Of a stretch of 64,000 nt of DNA, positions 49,815 to 58,002 are shown in pieces; position 1 is the first letter of the stretch; each line of letters opens with the position of its first letter. The DNA is taken from positions 1 through 64,000 of the forward strand of contig JBDRKJ010000008.1 of assembly GCA_043814035.1 (NCBI GenBank), read 5' to 3'. The DNA comes from Peribacter sp043814035. GTDB lineage: Bacteria; Patescibacteriota; Gracilibacteria; Peribacterales; Peribacteraceae. The notes beneath the pieces were generated by a model. That model was not told the origin of the DNA and did not search any database. It saw only the letters and a program-made list of their open reading frames with translations. The position numbers and the translations under genes are program-made.

Positions 49815-51431
49815 ATGTTTCATCGTCCCCGGCACCGGCACCTTGTGGCACTGCCCCTCTTCCTCGCAGTATTGGGGCTCTCGATGGCTCCGGCATTCTG
49901 GCGAACCTCATCTCTGACAGCCTCAGCACTGGAGCGCAATGATGTCATCACGCTTGCCGATGGTACGCAGGTTTTGCTGGAGGAAGGAGGCGAGATTGAT
50001 ACAACAGGTCCCGCCACAGTTCTGCAAAAGGGGAGCGCATTGATCCGCTCAGAAGGGATTGTGCAAATTCGAACGTCCGTCTGCGACATTCTTGCCGTTG
50101 CAGGTGCGTTCCACGTGATAGTGGGCGAGGATTCGGTGACGGTTTCGGCGATGACGGCTCCAGTTCTGCTCTCGACTGCTGGCCATCGTGCGATAGTGCC
50201 TCCTGGACGACAGATGCGTGTTGCCGGTCCGTTAACGGGTATCGAAGCTGGCGTTGCGTCGTGGCAGAGCGCGCGTACGACGGAGTCGCTCCCGGAGCAC
50301 TTCTTCAAAAGGCAACTCGTCGCTCTGCAAGAATTTGCGTCCACATCAGGCAATCTTCCTGCGGCGCAGTCACTGATCCCTTCCGATGAACCGGCTATTC
50401 CGACGATGCAGCTTTCTGCAGCTCAAGAGCGATCTCAAGAGGCGTGGCGCCTTGAAGTACTCGGGGCACTGCGATGGCACATTGAACACCAGGATGACGA
50501 TGGCGCGCGTGCAATTCTCACGCGACTGGCATTCCGTACGGCGTTCGCCGATGCACGCAGTCTTCCTTCCCTTGTTATCTTGGCTGCACGTTCGGCTGAT
50601 GGTGCAGCGGGACTTCGGCCCCTCCTCCTCCACTTTCTCGCTGATCGTCACGATCTGTGGCTGCTCGCGGCTCTCCATCCCACTTTTCATACGGGAGCGT
50701 GGGCATCGGGCATGCCTGAGCTCACGCAAGAAGAGCAGGTGCTACTCGCGTTTGGACTTCCGCAGGTCGATCGTGCGTCGCAGGGATTTTCGCCCGTCGT
50801 TACGCGTTGGTGGGAAAAGGCAGTGAGCGAGTTCATTGCACAGCAGCAAGAGCCTCTTTCGCTGCTCGAACCTCTCCTCACGGCACTGCTTCCTGTCGTG
50901 GAACAAAATATTGCCGATAACTACCCTGAACGTGCCCAGACACTTGCACACGCTCTCGCAGTATTCACTGAGCCGGTGCGCGATCAACTCTCTCTGGAGC
51001 GTAAGGCCGCGCTCATAGATATGCAGGGACGTGCCAATCCGCACGTCGAGCTCTTCCCCGCGTCCTCTGAGTCATCTTCGCTCGCCCGGCGAAGCCTTGG
51101 CGAAGACGGGTCGGTTTCTTCTGATTCCTCAATTTCTTCCGCTTCCTCCTCATCGCTTCCTCCTATCGATCCGCAGGAGCGCGTACGGACCGTGGAATTC
51201 GCTCTCGAACAGGCGGGAGCACTCTTCTCACTCCAGACGACACTTGAGCCACTCGAAGACGGACAGGGCATTCACGTGCGCGACATTCTGTTCTCTTCCC
51301 CAAAAGGGGACATACTCTATGCGTTTGATGTGAACGTACGCACGAACGAAGTCTCCTCCATCGTGCAGGATGGCACGATTATGCCGTATCCCATGTCACT
51401 CGATGCTTTTCTGCAGTGGGTGAGGCAATAG
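49815..51431 (+). CDS. FecR-domain membrane-anchored protein
   Basis: A 538-residue protein. An N-terminal anchor (LVALPLFLAVLGLSMAPAF) is followed by a FecR-like beta domain, about 45-150, with LADGTQVLLEEGGEIDTTGP and QIRTSVCDILAVAGAFHVIV. The middle (about 170-400) is helical. Residues about 408-445 are Ser-rich and include SLARRSLGEDGS, which comes from a dispersed GC palindrome. A beta-rich C-terminal domain of about 90 residues ends the protein. FecR domains often sense or bind surface polymers; no sigma factor is adjacent. Confidence 0.7.
   Translation: MFHRPRHRHLVALPLFLAVLGLSMAPAFWRTSSLTASALERNDVITLADGTQVLLEEGGEIDTTGPATVLQKGSALIRSEGIVQIRTSVCDILAVAGAFHVIVGEDSVTVSAMTAPVLLSTAGHRAIVPPGRQMRVAGPLTGIEAGVASWQSARTTESLPEHFFKRQLVALQEFASTSGNLPAAQSLIPSDEPAIPTMQLSAAQERSQEAWRLEVLGALRWHIEHQDDDGARAILTRLAFRTAFADARSLPSLVILAARSADGAAGLRPLLLHFLADRHDLWLLAALHPTFHTGAWASGMPELTQEEQVLLAFGLPQVDRASQGFSPVVTRWWEKAVSEFIAQQQEPLSLLEPLLTALLPVVEQNIADNYPERAQTLAHALAVFTEPVRDQLSLERKAALIDMQGRANPHVELFPASSESSSLARRSLGEDGSVSSDSSISSASSSSLPPIDPQERVRTVEFALEQAGALFSLQTTLEPLEDGQGIHVRDILFSSPKGDILYAFDVNVRTNEVSSIVQDGTIMPYPMSLDAFLQWVRQ
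51085..51110. repeat. GC palindrome inserted in the FecR-like gene
   Basis: CCCGGCGAAGCCTTGGCGAAGACGGG, in frame. Its core is the reverse complement of the one in the GT4 gene at 11351. Confidence 0.75.
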
Positions 51432-51450
51432 GTCTATTCTGTAGGTGGTC

Positions 51451-51915
51451 ATGACAGATCCCTTACCAAGAGATTCAGGCCCAGAAGAAATCTCTCCCAA
51501 TGACGTGCATGTCGATGAGGAGCCGGTGATTCTCTTGTTACATACGAATGGAGATCAGGTTCGTGCATCCGCGCGCGCTGCACTCTCTCCACAGCAAGGG
51601 ATCAAGAGGGAGTTGAGGCTTCGAAGGAGAAGTAGGGAACTGAGTCGGTACGGTATAGACCCGTTTTATCTCATCCGGCTGAATGATGCTGGCATTCCTC
51701 TTCGGCGCAATAATTTGCAGAACTCCACGGGGCTGCAAGCAGTTGAGCCCACACACGACGAATGCATGATCGTGGGTCACCTGCTACTCATTGACTGTCA
51801 TGGAGTACAACAGGACATCGATTTACAATCGATCCCCGAGGGCAAAACAGTCATCCTGTTTCCGGAAGATCTGGGGGACGAAGAAGGTAAACCCTTTCTA
51901 CATGTCGTTCATTAA
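51451..51915 (+). CDS. Hypothetical protein
   Basis: A 154-residue soluble protein. Acidic N-terminus, a basic patch (KRELRLRRRSRELSRYGI) and a beta-rich end (CMIVGHLLLIDCHGVQQDI, TVILFPEDLGDEEG). No family recognised. Start at the second Met of the frame; TATTCT lies ten bases upstream. It overlaps the DUF5652 gene by four bases, tail to tail. Confidence 0.55.
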   Translation: MTDPLPRDSGPEEISPNDVHVDEEPVILLLHTNGDQVRASARAALSPQQGIKRELRLRRRSRELSRYGIDPFYLIRLNDAGIPLRRNNLQNSTGLQAVEPTHDECMIVGHLLLIDCHGVQQDIDLQSIPEGKTVILFPEDLGDEEGKPFLHVVH

Positions 51916-52184
51916 GAATGTGCCGACGACGTACCGGTTTTCTGCTTGTACTGCTTGTTCGTCATGAGCAGGAAGATCGATGGCAGAATTCCTGCAGAGT
52001 TCACGATGAGCAGCGCCACAAACCACCAGTTCTTGCTCATGCGCGCCGCGCGCCACATGGCCCAGCCCTTGAGCACGAGGTCGAAGATGGCGAGTAGGAA
52101 GAGCAGGCTCAGCGCGCCGTTCAGGTTGTAAGCACCCACCATGAAGTCTCGGTTCTGCCAGAGAATGTTGAGGTCGTTCATCAT
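51912..52184 (-). CDS. DUF5652 family membrane protein
   Basis: A 90-residue protein with two helices, ALSLLFLLAIFDLVLKGWAMW and NWWFVALLIVNSAGILPSIFLL. WRAARMSKNWWFVALLIVNSAG is the hallmark of DUF5652, a family frequent in CPR bacteria. Function is unknown. The promoter TGCTATACT ends six bases before the ATG. Confidence 0.85.
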   Translation of the reverse strand: MMNDLNILWQNRDFMVGAYNLNGALSLLFLLAIFDLVLKGWAMWRAARMSKNWWFVALLIVNSAGILPSIFLLMTNKQYKQKTGTSSAHS

Positions 52185-52190
52185 GGGGGG

Positions 52191-52199
52191 AGTATAGCA
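52191..52199 (-). promoter_or_regulatory. Extended -10 promoter of the DUF5652 gene
   Basis: TGCTATACT on the minus strand, then six C, then the ATG at 52184. Clear leaderless arrangement. Confidence 0.7.
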
Positions 52200-52395
52200 G
52201 AGAGAGGAGGAAGGGAATGCTGAGAAGGGGGTAGCGTTTCGAAAGGCCCTTCGACTCGCTTCGCTCGCTCAGGGTCATTCGACTTACGTGGAAGGAATGT
52301 CGAGGTTTACCATGAGCGAACATCGAACGTAGTGAGATGTGAGTCGAATGGTGGGCGACCGCCCATTAGGTACTTCCTGTTTTCAATACCCATCC
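52200..52395. other. Gene-free stretch with inverted repeat
   Basis: No gene seen. CATTCGACTTA (52276-52286) and TGAGTCGAATG (52340-52350) form an imperfect inverted repeat around TCGCTCAGGG-type repeat sequence. It separates the DUF5652 promoter from the possible structured RNA. Confidence 0.4.
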
Positions 52396-52399
52396 AGAT

Positions 52400-52811
52400 T
52401 ACTAAAGAGACCGTTCCTTTGCCATGCGGGTCCTTTATGCGACGCACGCAGGTCGTCCGTGTCCGGGAGATGAAGATGCGGAGCGAAGCCAATGTTCCGG
52501 CTCTCGCCGGAATAGAGGGACCCAAGGGGTAGAACCCGGAGTGGTTCTCACGCTTGCATGTGTGTGTGGAGGTCACAATAGACACCTGCCATCTCCAAGT
52601 TTCGGGAGGAACGAATGATCCGTTCTGTCGTTGCCTAGAACGCCAAAGTGGGCTTGTTTAAGAGAGAAGGGAGCATGCGGTGTGTTGAATTACCCGAGAA
52701 CCTTCTGGACAGAAAGAGGGAAACCGCGAAGATGGACCCCTTCGGTCCTGTCGCGTGACAGGAAACTCGCGAAGGCTGTGGGTACCTCATCTGCTCAGAA
52801 AGGAGAACTGT
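52400..52811 (+). ncRNA. Possible structured RNA or long 5' leader, unclassified
   Basis: About 400 bases without a credible gene but with many perfect stems: GGGTCC (52428) with GGACCC (52518); TTCCGGC-TCTC-GCCGGAA (52495-52512); GAACC/GGTTC (52532-52547); CGTTCT/AGAACG (52621-52642); GGACC/GGTCC (52734-52748); CCTGTC-GCGT-GACAGG (52747-52762, sharing two bases with the former) and CGCGA (52725) closing with TCGCG (52767). It runs into the Shine-Dalgarno of the 51-residue peptide gene and a terminator follows that gene. I could not match it to RNase P, SRP, 6S or tmRNA. Strand is inferred from the downstream gene. Confidence 0.4.
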
Positions 52812-52967
52812 ATGAGCAAAAAGAGTCACCCCGGTGATGGTCAGTACGGGAAGGGTGTGAAGGGCGAAAAAAGGCCGTTCGACGAGGTCTTTGTGCCCAA
52901 CGCCGCCAAGGCGCAGCAGAAGCCGGATCAAGAGGCCGATGCTCCCGCCGACGCAGGCAACAAGTAG
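52812..52967 (+). CDS. 51-residue peptide, unknown
   Basis: It starts MSKKSHPGDGQYGKG and continues with a Lys/Gly-rich part, then VKGEKRPFDEVFVPNAAKAQ and an Ala/Asp/Pro tail. It is one of very few genes here with a classical ribosome-binding site: AAAGGAG, six bases before the ATG. No signal or membrane segment. A terminator follows 24 bases after the stop. The size, the Gly/Lys-rich N-terminal half and the neighbours (caspase-like protein, AsnB-like synthetase) allow a peptide precursor, but that is a guess; a small structural or regulatory protein is equally possible. Confidence 0.6.
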   Translation: MSKKSHPGDGQYGKGVKGEKRPFDEVFVPNAAKAQQKPDQEADAPADAGNK

Positions 52968-52991
52968 CGCCTGCCCCTTCTGACGTCACCC

Positions 52992-53036
52992 GCCCCCTCG
53001 CAACCGTTTACGGACGCGAGGGGGCAACTTTTGTTA
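52992..53036 (+). terminator. Terminator after the 51-residue peptide gene
   Basis: GCCCCCTCGC and GCGAGGGGGC form a 10-bp stem with a 14-base loop, followed by AACTTTTGTTA. It overlaps the promoter of the next gene. Confidence 0.75.
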
Positions 53037-53040
53037 CAAT
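53032..53040 (+). promoter_or_regulatory. Extended -10 promoter of the caspase-like gene
   Basis: TGTTACAAT, seven bases before the ATG at 53048. It favours this ATG over the one at 53039, which lies inside the box. Confidence 0.6.
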
Positions 53041-53047
53041 GGACTCC

Positions 53048-53593
53048 ATGAAGACCATCTCCATCATCTGCGTGAATGAGAATGCGGCACTCGAGACCGT
53101 TGCGCTGCGGGGGGTCCTCGAATACCTCGGCTACGTTCCGTCGATTCACTGGGTGGGGAGTGTTCAACAGTTCAAGACTCTCCTCAATGACGGTAAGAAG
53201 CACCTCTCTGAATGGATCGTGCTCTCCGCCCATGGTTGCAAGGAGGGCTTCTACGGAACCGGCAATGAGGTGGTTTCACTGAAAGAGCTCACGATCAAAC
53301 TTCCGAAGGCGCGTGTCCTGTCTCTCGGTTGTATGACTGGCACCGAACCATTTGCGAAAGCTTTCCTGAACGGCGGTGCCGATTGCTACATCGCACCGCC
53401 TTCATCCCCCGAGGGGAACAGTGCACTCATGTTTGCACTGCTCCTGCTGTGGCAGGTTCACGAAGGAAAAGACGTCACCTTTGCTTGGAAGCAGGCGTCC
53501 ATGTTGCTTGCGGATAAGGATGACCGTTTCCGCTTGTTCAGGAAGGTGAAGAATGGAATGTCGGTAGACGGCAAGAGGGATATTCCTCTGTAG
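53048..53593 (+). CDS. Caspase/CHAT-like fold protein
   Basis: A 181-residue single-domain protein. The order strand-His-strand-Cys fits clan CD peptidases: WIVLSAHGCKEG with His62 and ARVLSLGCMTGTEP with Cys95, then a helix, FLNGGADCYIAPPSSPEG and FALLLLWQVHEGKDVTFAWKQA, which resembles the CHAT end (ALxxA). No partner domain is fused. Protease activity is inferred only from the dyad. Its last 56 bases overlap the AsnB-like gene on the other strand. Confidence 0.6.
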   Translation: MKTISIICVNENAALETVALRGVLEYLGYVPSIHWVGSVQQFKTLLNDGKKHLSEWIVLSAHGCKEGFYGTGNEVVSLKELTIKLPKARVLSLGCMTGTEPFAKAFLNGGADCYIAPPSSPEGNSALMFALLLLWQVHEGKDVTFAWKQASMLLADKDDRFRLFRKVKNGMSVDGKRDIPL

Positions 53594-55487
53594 TGGCGCG
53601 CAGCCACTGCTCGGTGACGAGGATACTGTCGAGCCATGGGACCAAAGGATGTGCATCATTATCTGCATCCGAGAGGAAGGATGCCACGGCATTGGCGAAC
53701 TTAGCCCGCTCGAGCACGCCGATGTCACACAGAATCATCGGATGTGTGAGCAGTTCAGGGAGTTCACGACTCAATCGTTGGTTCACCGGCGAGCCGTATG
53801 TTTCCTTCTGCTGCGATCGGATCACCTCAGGTGGGACAAGGTGACCGAATGCCTCACGCTGGAGGTATTTGCGGCAGCCATAGTGCGACGTGTTACTTTC
53901 GTGAATGTGGAATTTGTACTCCGGGGGAACCGTGAGTCCGAACTCCACCACGCGGCGATCCAGATACGGCAGCCGCATCTCCACACCGACGGGGACCCCC
54001 TGCCAGACATGGTTGGGGGGAAACAGCAGTTCATGCTCCAACGTCTGCGACCAGCATGAGAGATTCTTCCGGCGTGCCAGTTGTTCCCGTTGGTCGCGCA
54101 GCATGTCCATGAGCTGCGCATAAAATGCATCCGTGAACAGATCCGGTATGCCGTCGTTGACGGTTGATTCGTAGTGGGCATGGAGATAAGCGTTCCTCCC
54201 CATGCGACCGGGAAGCAACATCGGTCCTGTGCTCTGCAGGATGTATCGGAGTGCTCTGCGGAATCCGCTGCGTTGGCGCAGGACGGAAAACACCCTCGCG
54301 CACTCACGGATATTGCCTCTCTTGAGGAGTGAGTCCCAGATCATATCTGTGCCTTCCAAGAACCAATCCGCGCCTTCACCGCTCAAGAGCACACGAGCCC
54401 CGTCTTGCTCCGCTCGCTGCGCTAGCTCCACGAACGTCTCGGGTAGATTCTGGCGCGAGGGATGCGCCGTGGTCCGGAAGGCATGGAAGGGACCCTGTTC
54501 GAGCAGACCGATGCGCTCGTCGCAACGAACCACGTTTCCGGAAACATCCGGATAGCGATGGAGAATGGACTGTACCCGTTCCCGCTCCGATGGGCTCTGT
54601 GTATCGAAAACGGCCGTGTAGGTACGGATGAGCTTTCCCTGCTGAGCCAACAGATGCCCCGCGATGCTCACGTTGCAGCCCGAGTCGATGCCGCCAGAAA
54701 GCTCCGCCGCAATGCCGTACGGCGTATCAAGGTGTTCCGCGATGACTTGGGTGTACAAGGCCCGGAACTGCTCCACACATTCCTCCGGCGATTGCCAGCC
54801 GTGCCCGAGTCGTTCTGGTGGATTCCAGTATCGGGAGATGTGGGGAACACCCTCTGCCCCCATCTCTAAGCGTGACCCGTATGGTACGGAGCGGATACCT
54901 GTGAACATCGTAGAGTCCGGGTCCGACCACCCCTCATCGATCAGATACATGGGCGAGAATACCTCGAGGAGTTTTTGCTCCGAGATGGCGGGGCGCGTTC
55001 CGTCGACACGCAGGAGTTGTCTGGCATCGGAGCCGAAGAGGACACGGCCGCTCTGTACGGTGTAGTAGAGCGGCCGCAGTGCGAGGGGGTCACGGAAGAG
55101 TTGTACTGTTCTGGAGCGCGTTGAGAGAACGGCCGCTGCAAAGGGTCCGCTGATTTCCCTGCAGAAGTCTGTGCCCCGCGCATCGAGACCCTGCCGGAGG
55201 AGAGAGGCGTATCCAGATTGTCCGTCGCTGCGTAATGATGCGATGAGATCCTTTCGGTTATCCATCCTTCCCTCCACGGCAATCACGCCCGAGTCATCGT
55301 GCTCCACACATACGCCTTCATGGCCGGTCGTATTGTAGCCGTGCTGAGCGATGGCATACGAGGTGCCGTGCACTTCCTGACACTCCCCGTGCCCCGACAA
55401 GGCGCCTTTCATACGAGCAAAGTCTTCTCGATCGATTTCTCCGCCATCCAGACGGACGATGCCGCAGATACCGGGGGAAAGAGGCAT
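53538..55487 (-). CDS. AsnB-like amide synthetase with degenerate glutaminase domain
   Basis: A 649-residue protein with the two domains of asparagine synthetase B. In the N-terminal Ntn-like domain the Cys of CGIV is residue 8, not 2, and the NGE-x-YN substrate motif reads EGRMDN (72-77), so glutamine hydrolysis is unlikely. The synthetase domain has the PP-loop AELSGGIDSG (261-270), LSGEGADWFLEG and PYLDRRVVEFGL. Homologues of this kind include beta-lactam synthetases and lasso-peptide cyclases. The ATG at 55487 is fixed by TAGGAT eight bases upstream, which rules out a start next to the Cys. Confidence 0.85.
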   Translation of the reverse strand: MPLSPGICGIVRLDGGEIDREDFARMKGALSGHGECQEVHGTSYAIAQHGYNTTGHEGVCVEHDDSGVIAVEGRMDNRKDLIASLRSDGQSGYASLLRQGLDARGTDFCREISGPFAAAVLSTRSRTVQLFRDPLALRPLYYTVQSGRVLFGSDARQLLRVDGTRPAISEQKLLEVFSPMYLIDEGWSDPDSTMFTGIRSVPYGSRLEMGAEGVPHISRYWNPPERLGHGWQSPEECVEQFRALYTQVIAEHLDTPYGIAAELSGGIDSGCNVSIAGHLLAQQGKLIRTYTAVFDTQSPSERERVQSILHRYPDVSGNVVRCDERIGLLEQGPFHAFRTTAHPSRQNLPETFVELAQRAEQDGARVLLSGEGADWFLEGTDMIWDSLLKRGNIRECARVFSVLRQRSGFRRALRYILQSTGPMLLPGRMGRNAYLHAHYESTVNDGIPDLFTDAFYAQLMDMLRDQREQLARRKNLSCWSQTLEHELLFPPNHVWQGVPVGVEMRLPYLDRRVVEFGLTVPPEYKFHIHESNTSHYGCRKYLQREAFGHLVPPEVIRSQQKETYGSPVNQRLSRELPELLTHPMILCDIGVLERAKFANAVASFLSDADNDAHPLVPWLDSILVTEQWLRATTEEYPSCRLPTFHSSPS

Positions 55488-55495
55488 AGTTGCAT

Positions 55496-55501
55496 ATCCT
55501 A
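55496..55501 (-). promoter_or_regulatory. -10 box of the AsnB-like gene
   Basis: TAGGAT on the minus strand, eight bases before the ATG. Supports the seven-residue extension before CGIV. Confidence 0.5.
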
Positions 55502-55575
55502 TGAATATGTTGCTTTGCAGTCAATTTGATCCCTGCTCGATTCTTGCAGTCGAACGGCAGCTGCCAGCCAAGGTG

Positions 55576-55652
55576 TGGTGGGCGATGGAAGACTTGAACT
55601 TCCGACCTCGACATTATCAGTGTCGCGCTCTAACCAACTGAGCTAATCGCCC
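55576..55652 (-). tRNA. tRNA-Ile(GAT)
   Basis: Acceptor GGGCGAT/ATCGCCC, D arm GCTCAGTTGGTTAGAGC, anticodon loop CTGATAA, T arm with GTTCAAGTC, encoded CCA. No rRNA operon is nearby. Unlike most other tRNAs here it has no partial copy beside it. Confidence 0.95.
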
Positions 55653-55762
55653 TTAAGAACAGAGGAAGGGTACGTATTTGGCACGAATTGGTCAACGCAA
55701 CTGCCCCCGATTGACAAGGAGAGAGCGGCGATCTACGTTTGTTCCCTTTTTCCTTCACTTTC

Positions 55763-57046
55763 ATGCCCGAAGCTCAAGATGATCCTCCCGTGCGCATTCT
55801 TCATGCAGGAACTGTGGCTTTGGATGCCATCTCCGATGGTCAGGATCTCGCCGATGATCCCCTTTGCGGTACCGTAGGGTGGGTAACACCTCAAGGCCGG
55901 GTTCTGAGTGGAGAAGATGACATTGGAGAGTTCACTGAGCCGGATCTGAACAGGGTGGATAGAATCAAAGCCGGGGGCATCGCCAATGCATTGGGGGCTC
56001 TTGCACTGATCGGTGCGAATGAGTCTCTCCAACAACAAGCGGGAGCTACTATCGATAGTACTCGTCAGCAGGCGCGTAGAACGATTATGGGTATCATGGC
56101 GCGGATGGGAGATGACAAGGCAGAGAAACGCTACCGCTCTCTGATTCACCCGGATGTGGATCAGGGTCTGATCAGCGTTGTTCAGGGAGGAAAGACAGGT
56201 CTCTCGCACGTGCGCCTGCAGGGCAAAACCGATGGCGATATCGAGGAAGGCACCTACGCTATCCGTTTCCGGCCGGGGGCGAGCGGGGAGTGGGTGCCGA
56301 CGGAAGAAGAGCTCAAGCAGATCAGGCAGCTCCATCCTGATTGTCTCAATATTTCTTATCCGGGCTTGTTCCCTTACGGGATGGATAAGAGTAACGGAGC
56401 TGACCTGTCGCGATTCATTGGAGAGACGCAGCAATTCTGCCCCATGGTCGGCTACGACACGCACGGCCCCACGGAGCTGTGTCACGTGGAACCGTCTCTC
56501 TCACACACCGATACCTTCAATGCGAATTACGCCAATGCAGCGAGGATATTTCTCTCTGGTGAAGTGGAGGCCGTAGATCTGGATGATAGAGACGGTACAC
56601 TCCAGCGCATTGAGGAGCAGATTCGCGGATACATGGTCACTCCAACCGGGCGCTCGAGGCTCTTCACCATCACGCACCGCAATGGCACCTTGGTTGTCTT
56701 CCAGTCTGCATCTGGCCAGGTGCAATCTCGTCACTGTCTTTCGCCGTGTGCTCAGATACCTGCCGCGGTTGGCACGGTAGGAGCCGGAGATGTTCAGAAT
56801 GGAACAACGCAGCTCTACCTCGCACGTGAAATGGGCGATAAGTGGAAAGACGGTAGTGTAACGCTCGATGATGTGTCTCTAGCAGCCAAGATTGGGCAAA
56901 TCTCTACGACGCTCCACCTCCAAGGAGAGGGCGGAAAAGCATATGTAGGGGTTACGATGGCGAAGATGGAGGCGCTCGCGCGAACCGGTCGGAAATTCAA
57001 AACAATCGAAGAGCTTCAGGAGGCCCTCATGGCTATAGCTGCCTAA
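55763..57046 (+). CDS. Divergent PfkB/ribokinase-family protein
   Basis: A 427-residue protein, longer than typical PfkB kinases (about 310). The N-terminus PVRILHAGTVALDAIS and the segment GGIANALGALALIG match the sugar-binding half, and the C-terminal anion hole and catalytic Asp are in AVGTVGAGDVQNGTTQLY (about 350-367). The usual Asp/Asn before TxGAGD is Gly here. An insertion of about 100 residues lies between. The substrate is unknown. The leader is pyrimidine-rich. Confidence 0.7.
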   Translation: MPEAQDDPPVRILHAGTVALDAISDGQDLADDPLCGTVGWVTPQGRVLSGEDDIGEFTEPDLNRVDRIKAGGIANALGALALIGANESLQQQAGATIDSTRQQARRTIMGIMARMGDDKAEKRYRSLIHPDVDQGLISVVQGGKTGLSHVRLQGKTDGDIEEGTYAIRFRPGASGEWVPTEEELKQIRQLHPDCLNISYPGLFPYGMDKSNGADLSRFIGETQQFCPMVGYDTHGPTELCHVEPSLSHTDTFNANYANAARIFLSGEVEAVDLDDRDGTLQRIEEQIRGYMVTPTGRSRLFTITHRNGTLVVFQSASGQVQSRHCLSPCAQIPAAVGTVGAGDVQNGTTQLYLAREMGDKWKDGSVTLDDVSLAAKIGQISTTLHLQGEGGKAYVGVTMAKMEALARTGRKFKTIEELQEALMAIAA

Positions 57047-57054
57047 GAAGAGAA

Positions 57055-57984
57055 TTACTTGCCGTAGATTTCTGTCACGCTCTCTCCCTTCTCGATGTGC
57101 CGGATCACCTCGGCGAGCATAGGGGCGATGGGCAGCACTTTGAGACCACGGAAGGCGGTGTGTTTGACGGGCAGGCTATCGGTGACGACGACTTCTTTGA
57201 AGGCAGCTTTCTTGAAGTTCTCGATCGCCTTACCCGAGAAGATGCCGTGCGTGGCGGCGGCGTAGATATCGGGATGTGCTTTGCGTTTGAGCAGCGTCTT
57301 CTTGGCTGACAAGAGGCTTCCTCCCGTATCGATCATGTCGTCGAACAGAATGCAGCTGCGACCTTCGATCTCACCCACAACCTCGATGATCTCGGTCTGG
57401 TGATGAGCGGGGCGGCTCTTGTGCATGATGGCGAGATCGGCACCCAACATGTCGGCAAACTTCTTGGCGCGCTTGGCACCACCGGCATCAGGCGAGACGA
57501 TGACGGGATCTAAGAGCTTCTTCCCGCCGAAATACGTGGCGAAAAGGGGTCGGGCATCCAGCGCATCCACAGGAATCGAGAAGAACCCTTGAATCTGATC
57601 AGAGTGTAAATCCAATGTGATGACGTGATCAGCACCCGATTCCTCGAGCAGATGCGCAATCAACTTCGATGAGATGGGTTCCCGTGGTGCAGACACACGG
57701 TCCTGCCGTGCGTAGGCGAAGTGCGGCATGATCACGTGCACGGCGCTGGCAAAGCTCAAGCGTGCTGCCTGACACATGAGAAAGAGCTCGATCAGGCACT
57801 CATCGGGCTTGAGGGTCGCTGTCTGGAGAATGTAGACGTCTTTTCCGCGTATGGATTCGAGAAACCGTACGTAGCGCTCTCCACAGTTGAATGCTTTGAG
57901 CTCCACTTTCCCCAGCGGTTCCTGCAGCTCTTTTGCGAGTGCAGAGGCGAGAGACGGATGAGAGGATCCTGCGAAGAGATACAT
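57055..57984 (-). CDS. prs: Ribose-phosphate pyrophosphokinase
   Basis: A 309-residue PRPP synthetase. FAGSSHPSLASALAKEL is the start, RQDR is in YARQDRVSAPREPI, the PRPP-binding signature is SPDAGGAKRAKKFADMLG, and the loop CILFDDMIDTGGSL binds ribose phosphate. The ATG at 57984 is supported by the extended -10 TGCTACGAT, eight bases upstream. It is divergent from the PRC-barrel gene, with only 18 bases between the starts. Confidence 0.95.
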   Translation of the reverse strand: MYLFAGSSHPSLASALAKELQEPLGKVELKAFNCGERYVRFLESIRGKDVYILQTATLKPDECLIELFLMCQAARLSFASAVHVIMPHFAYARQDRVSAPREPISSKLIAHLLEESGADHVITLDLHSDQIQGFFSIPVDALDARPLFATYFGGKKLLDPVIVSPDAGGAKRAKKFADMLGADLAIMHKSRPAHHQTEIIEVVGEIEGRSCILFDDMIDTGGSLLSAKKTLLKRKAHPDIYAAATHGIFSGKAIENFKKAAFKEVVVTDSLPVKHTAFRGLKVLPIAPMLAEVIRHIEKGESVTEIYGK

Positions 57985-57988
57985 CGGG

Positions 57989-57994
57989 TACAAT
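57989..57994 (+). promoter_or_regulatory. -10 box of the PRC-barrel gene
   Basis: TACAAT, eight bases before the ATG at 58003. It overlaps the prs box on the other strand by two bases, so the two promoters share one site. Confidence 0.6.
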
Positions 57995-58001
57995 CGTAGC
58001 A
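57993..58001 (-). promoter_or_regulatory. Extended -10 promoter of prs
   Basis: TGCTACGAT on the minus strand, eight bases before the prs ATG at 57984. Confidence 0.65.
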
Positions 58002-58002
58002 G

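Noticed and set aside
52400..52811. RNase P RNA, SRP RNA, 6S RNA or tmRNA
   Set aside because: GAGGAA and ACAGAA motifs occur but only about 105 bases apart and in the wrong context for RNase P; no SRP helix 8 motif, no tRNA-like end for tmRNA and no 6S-type single large bubble could be drawn.
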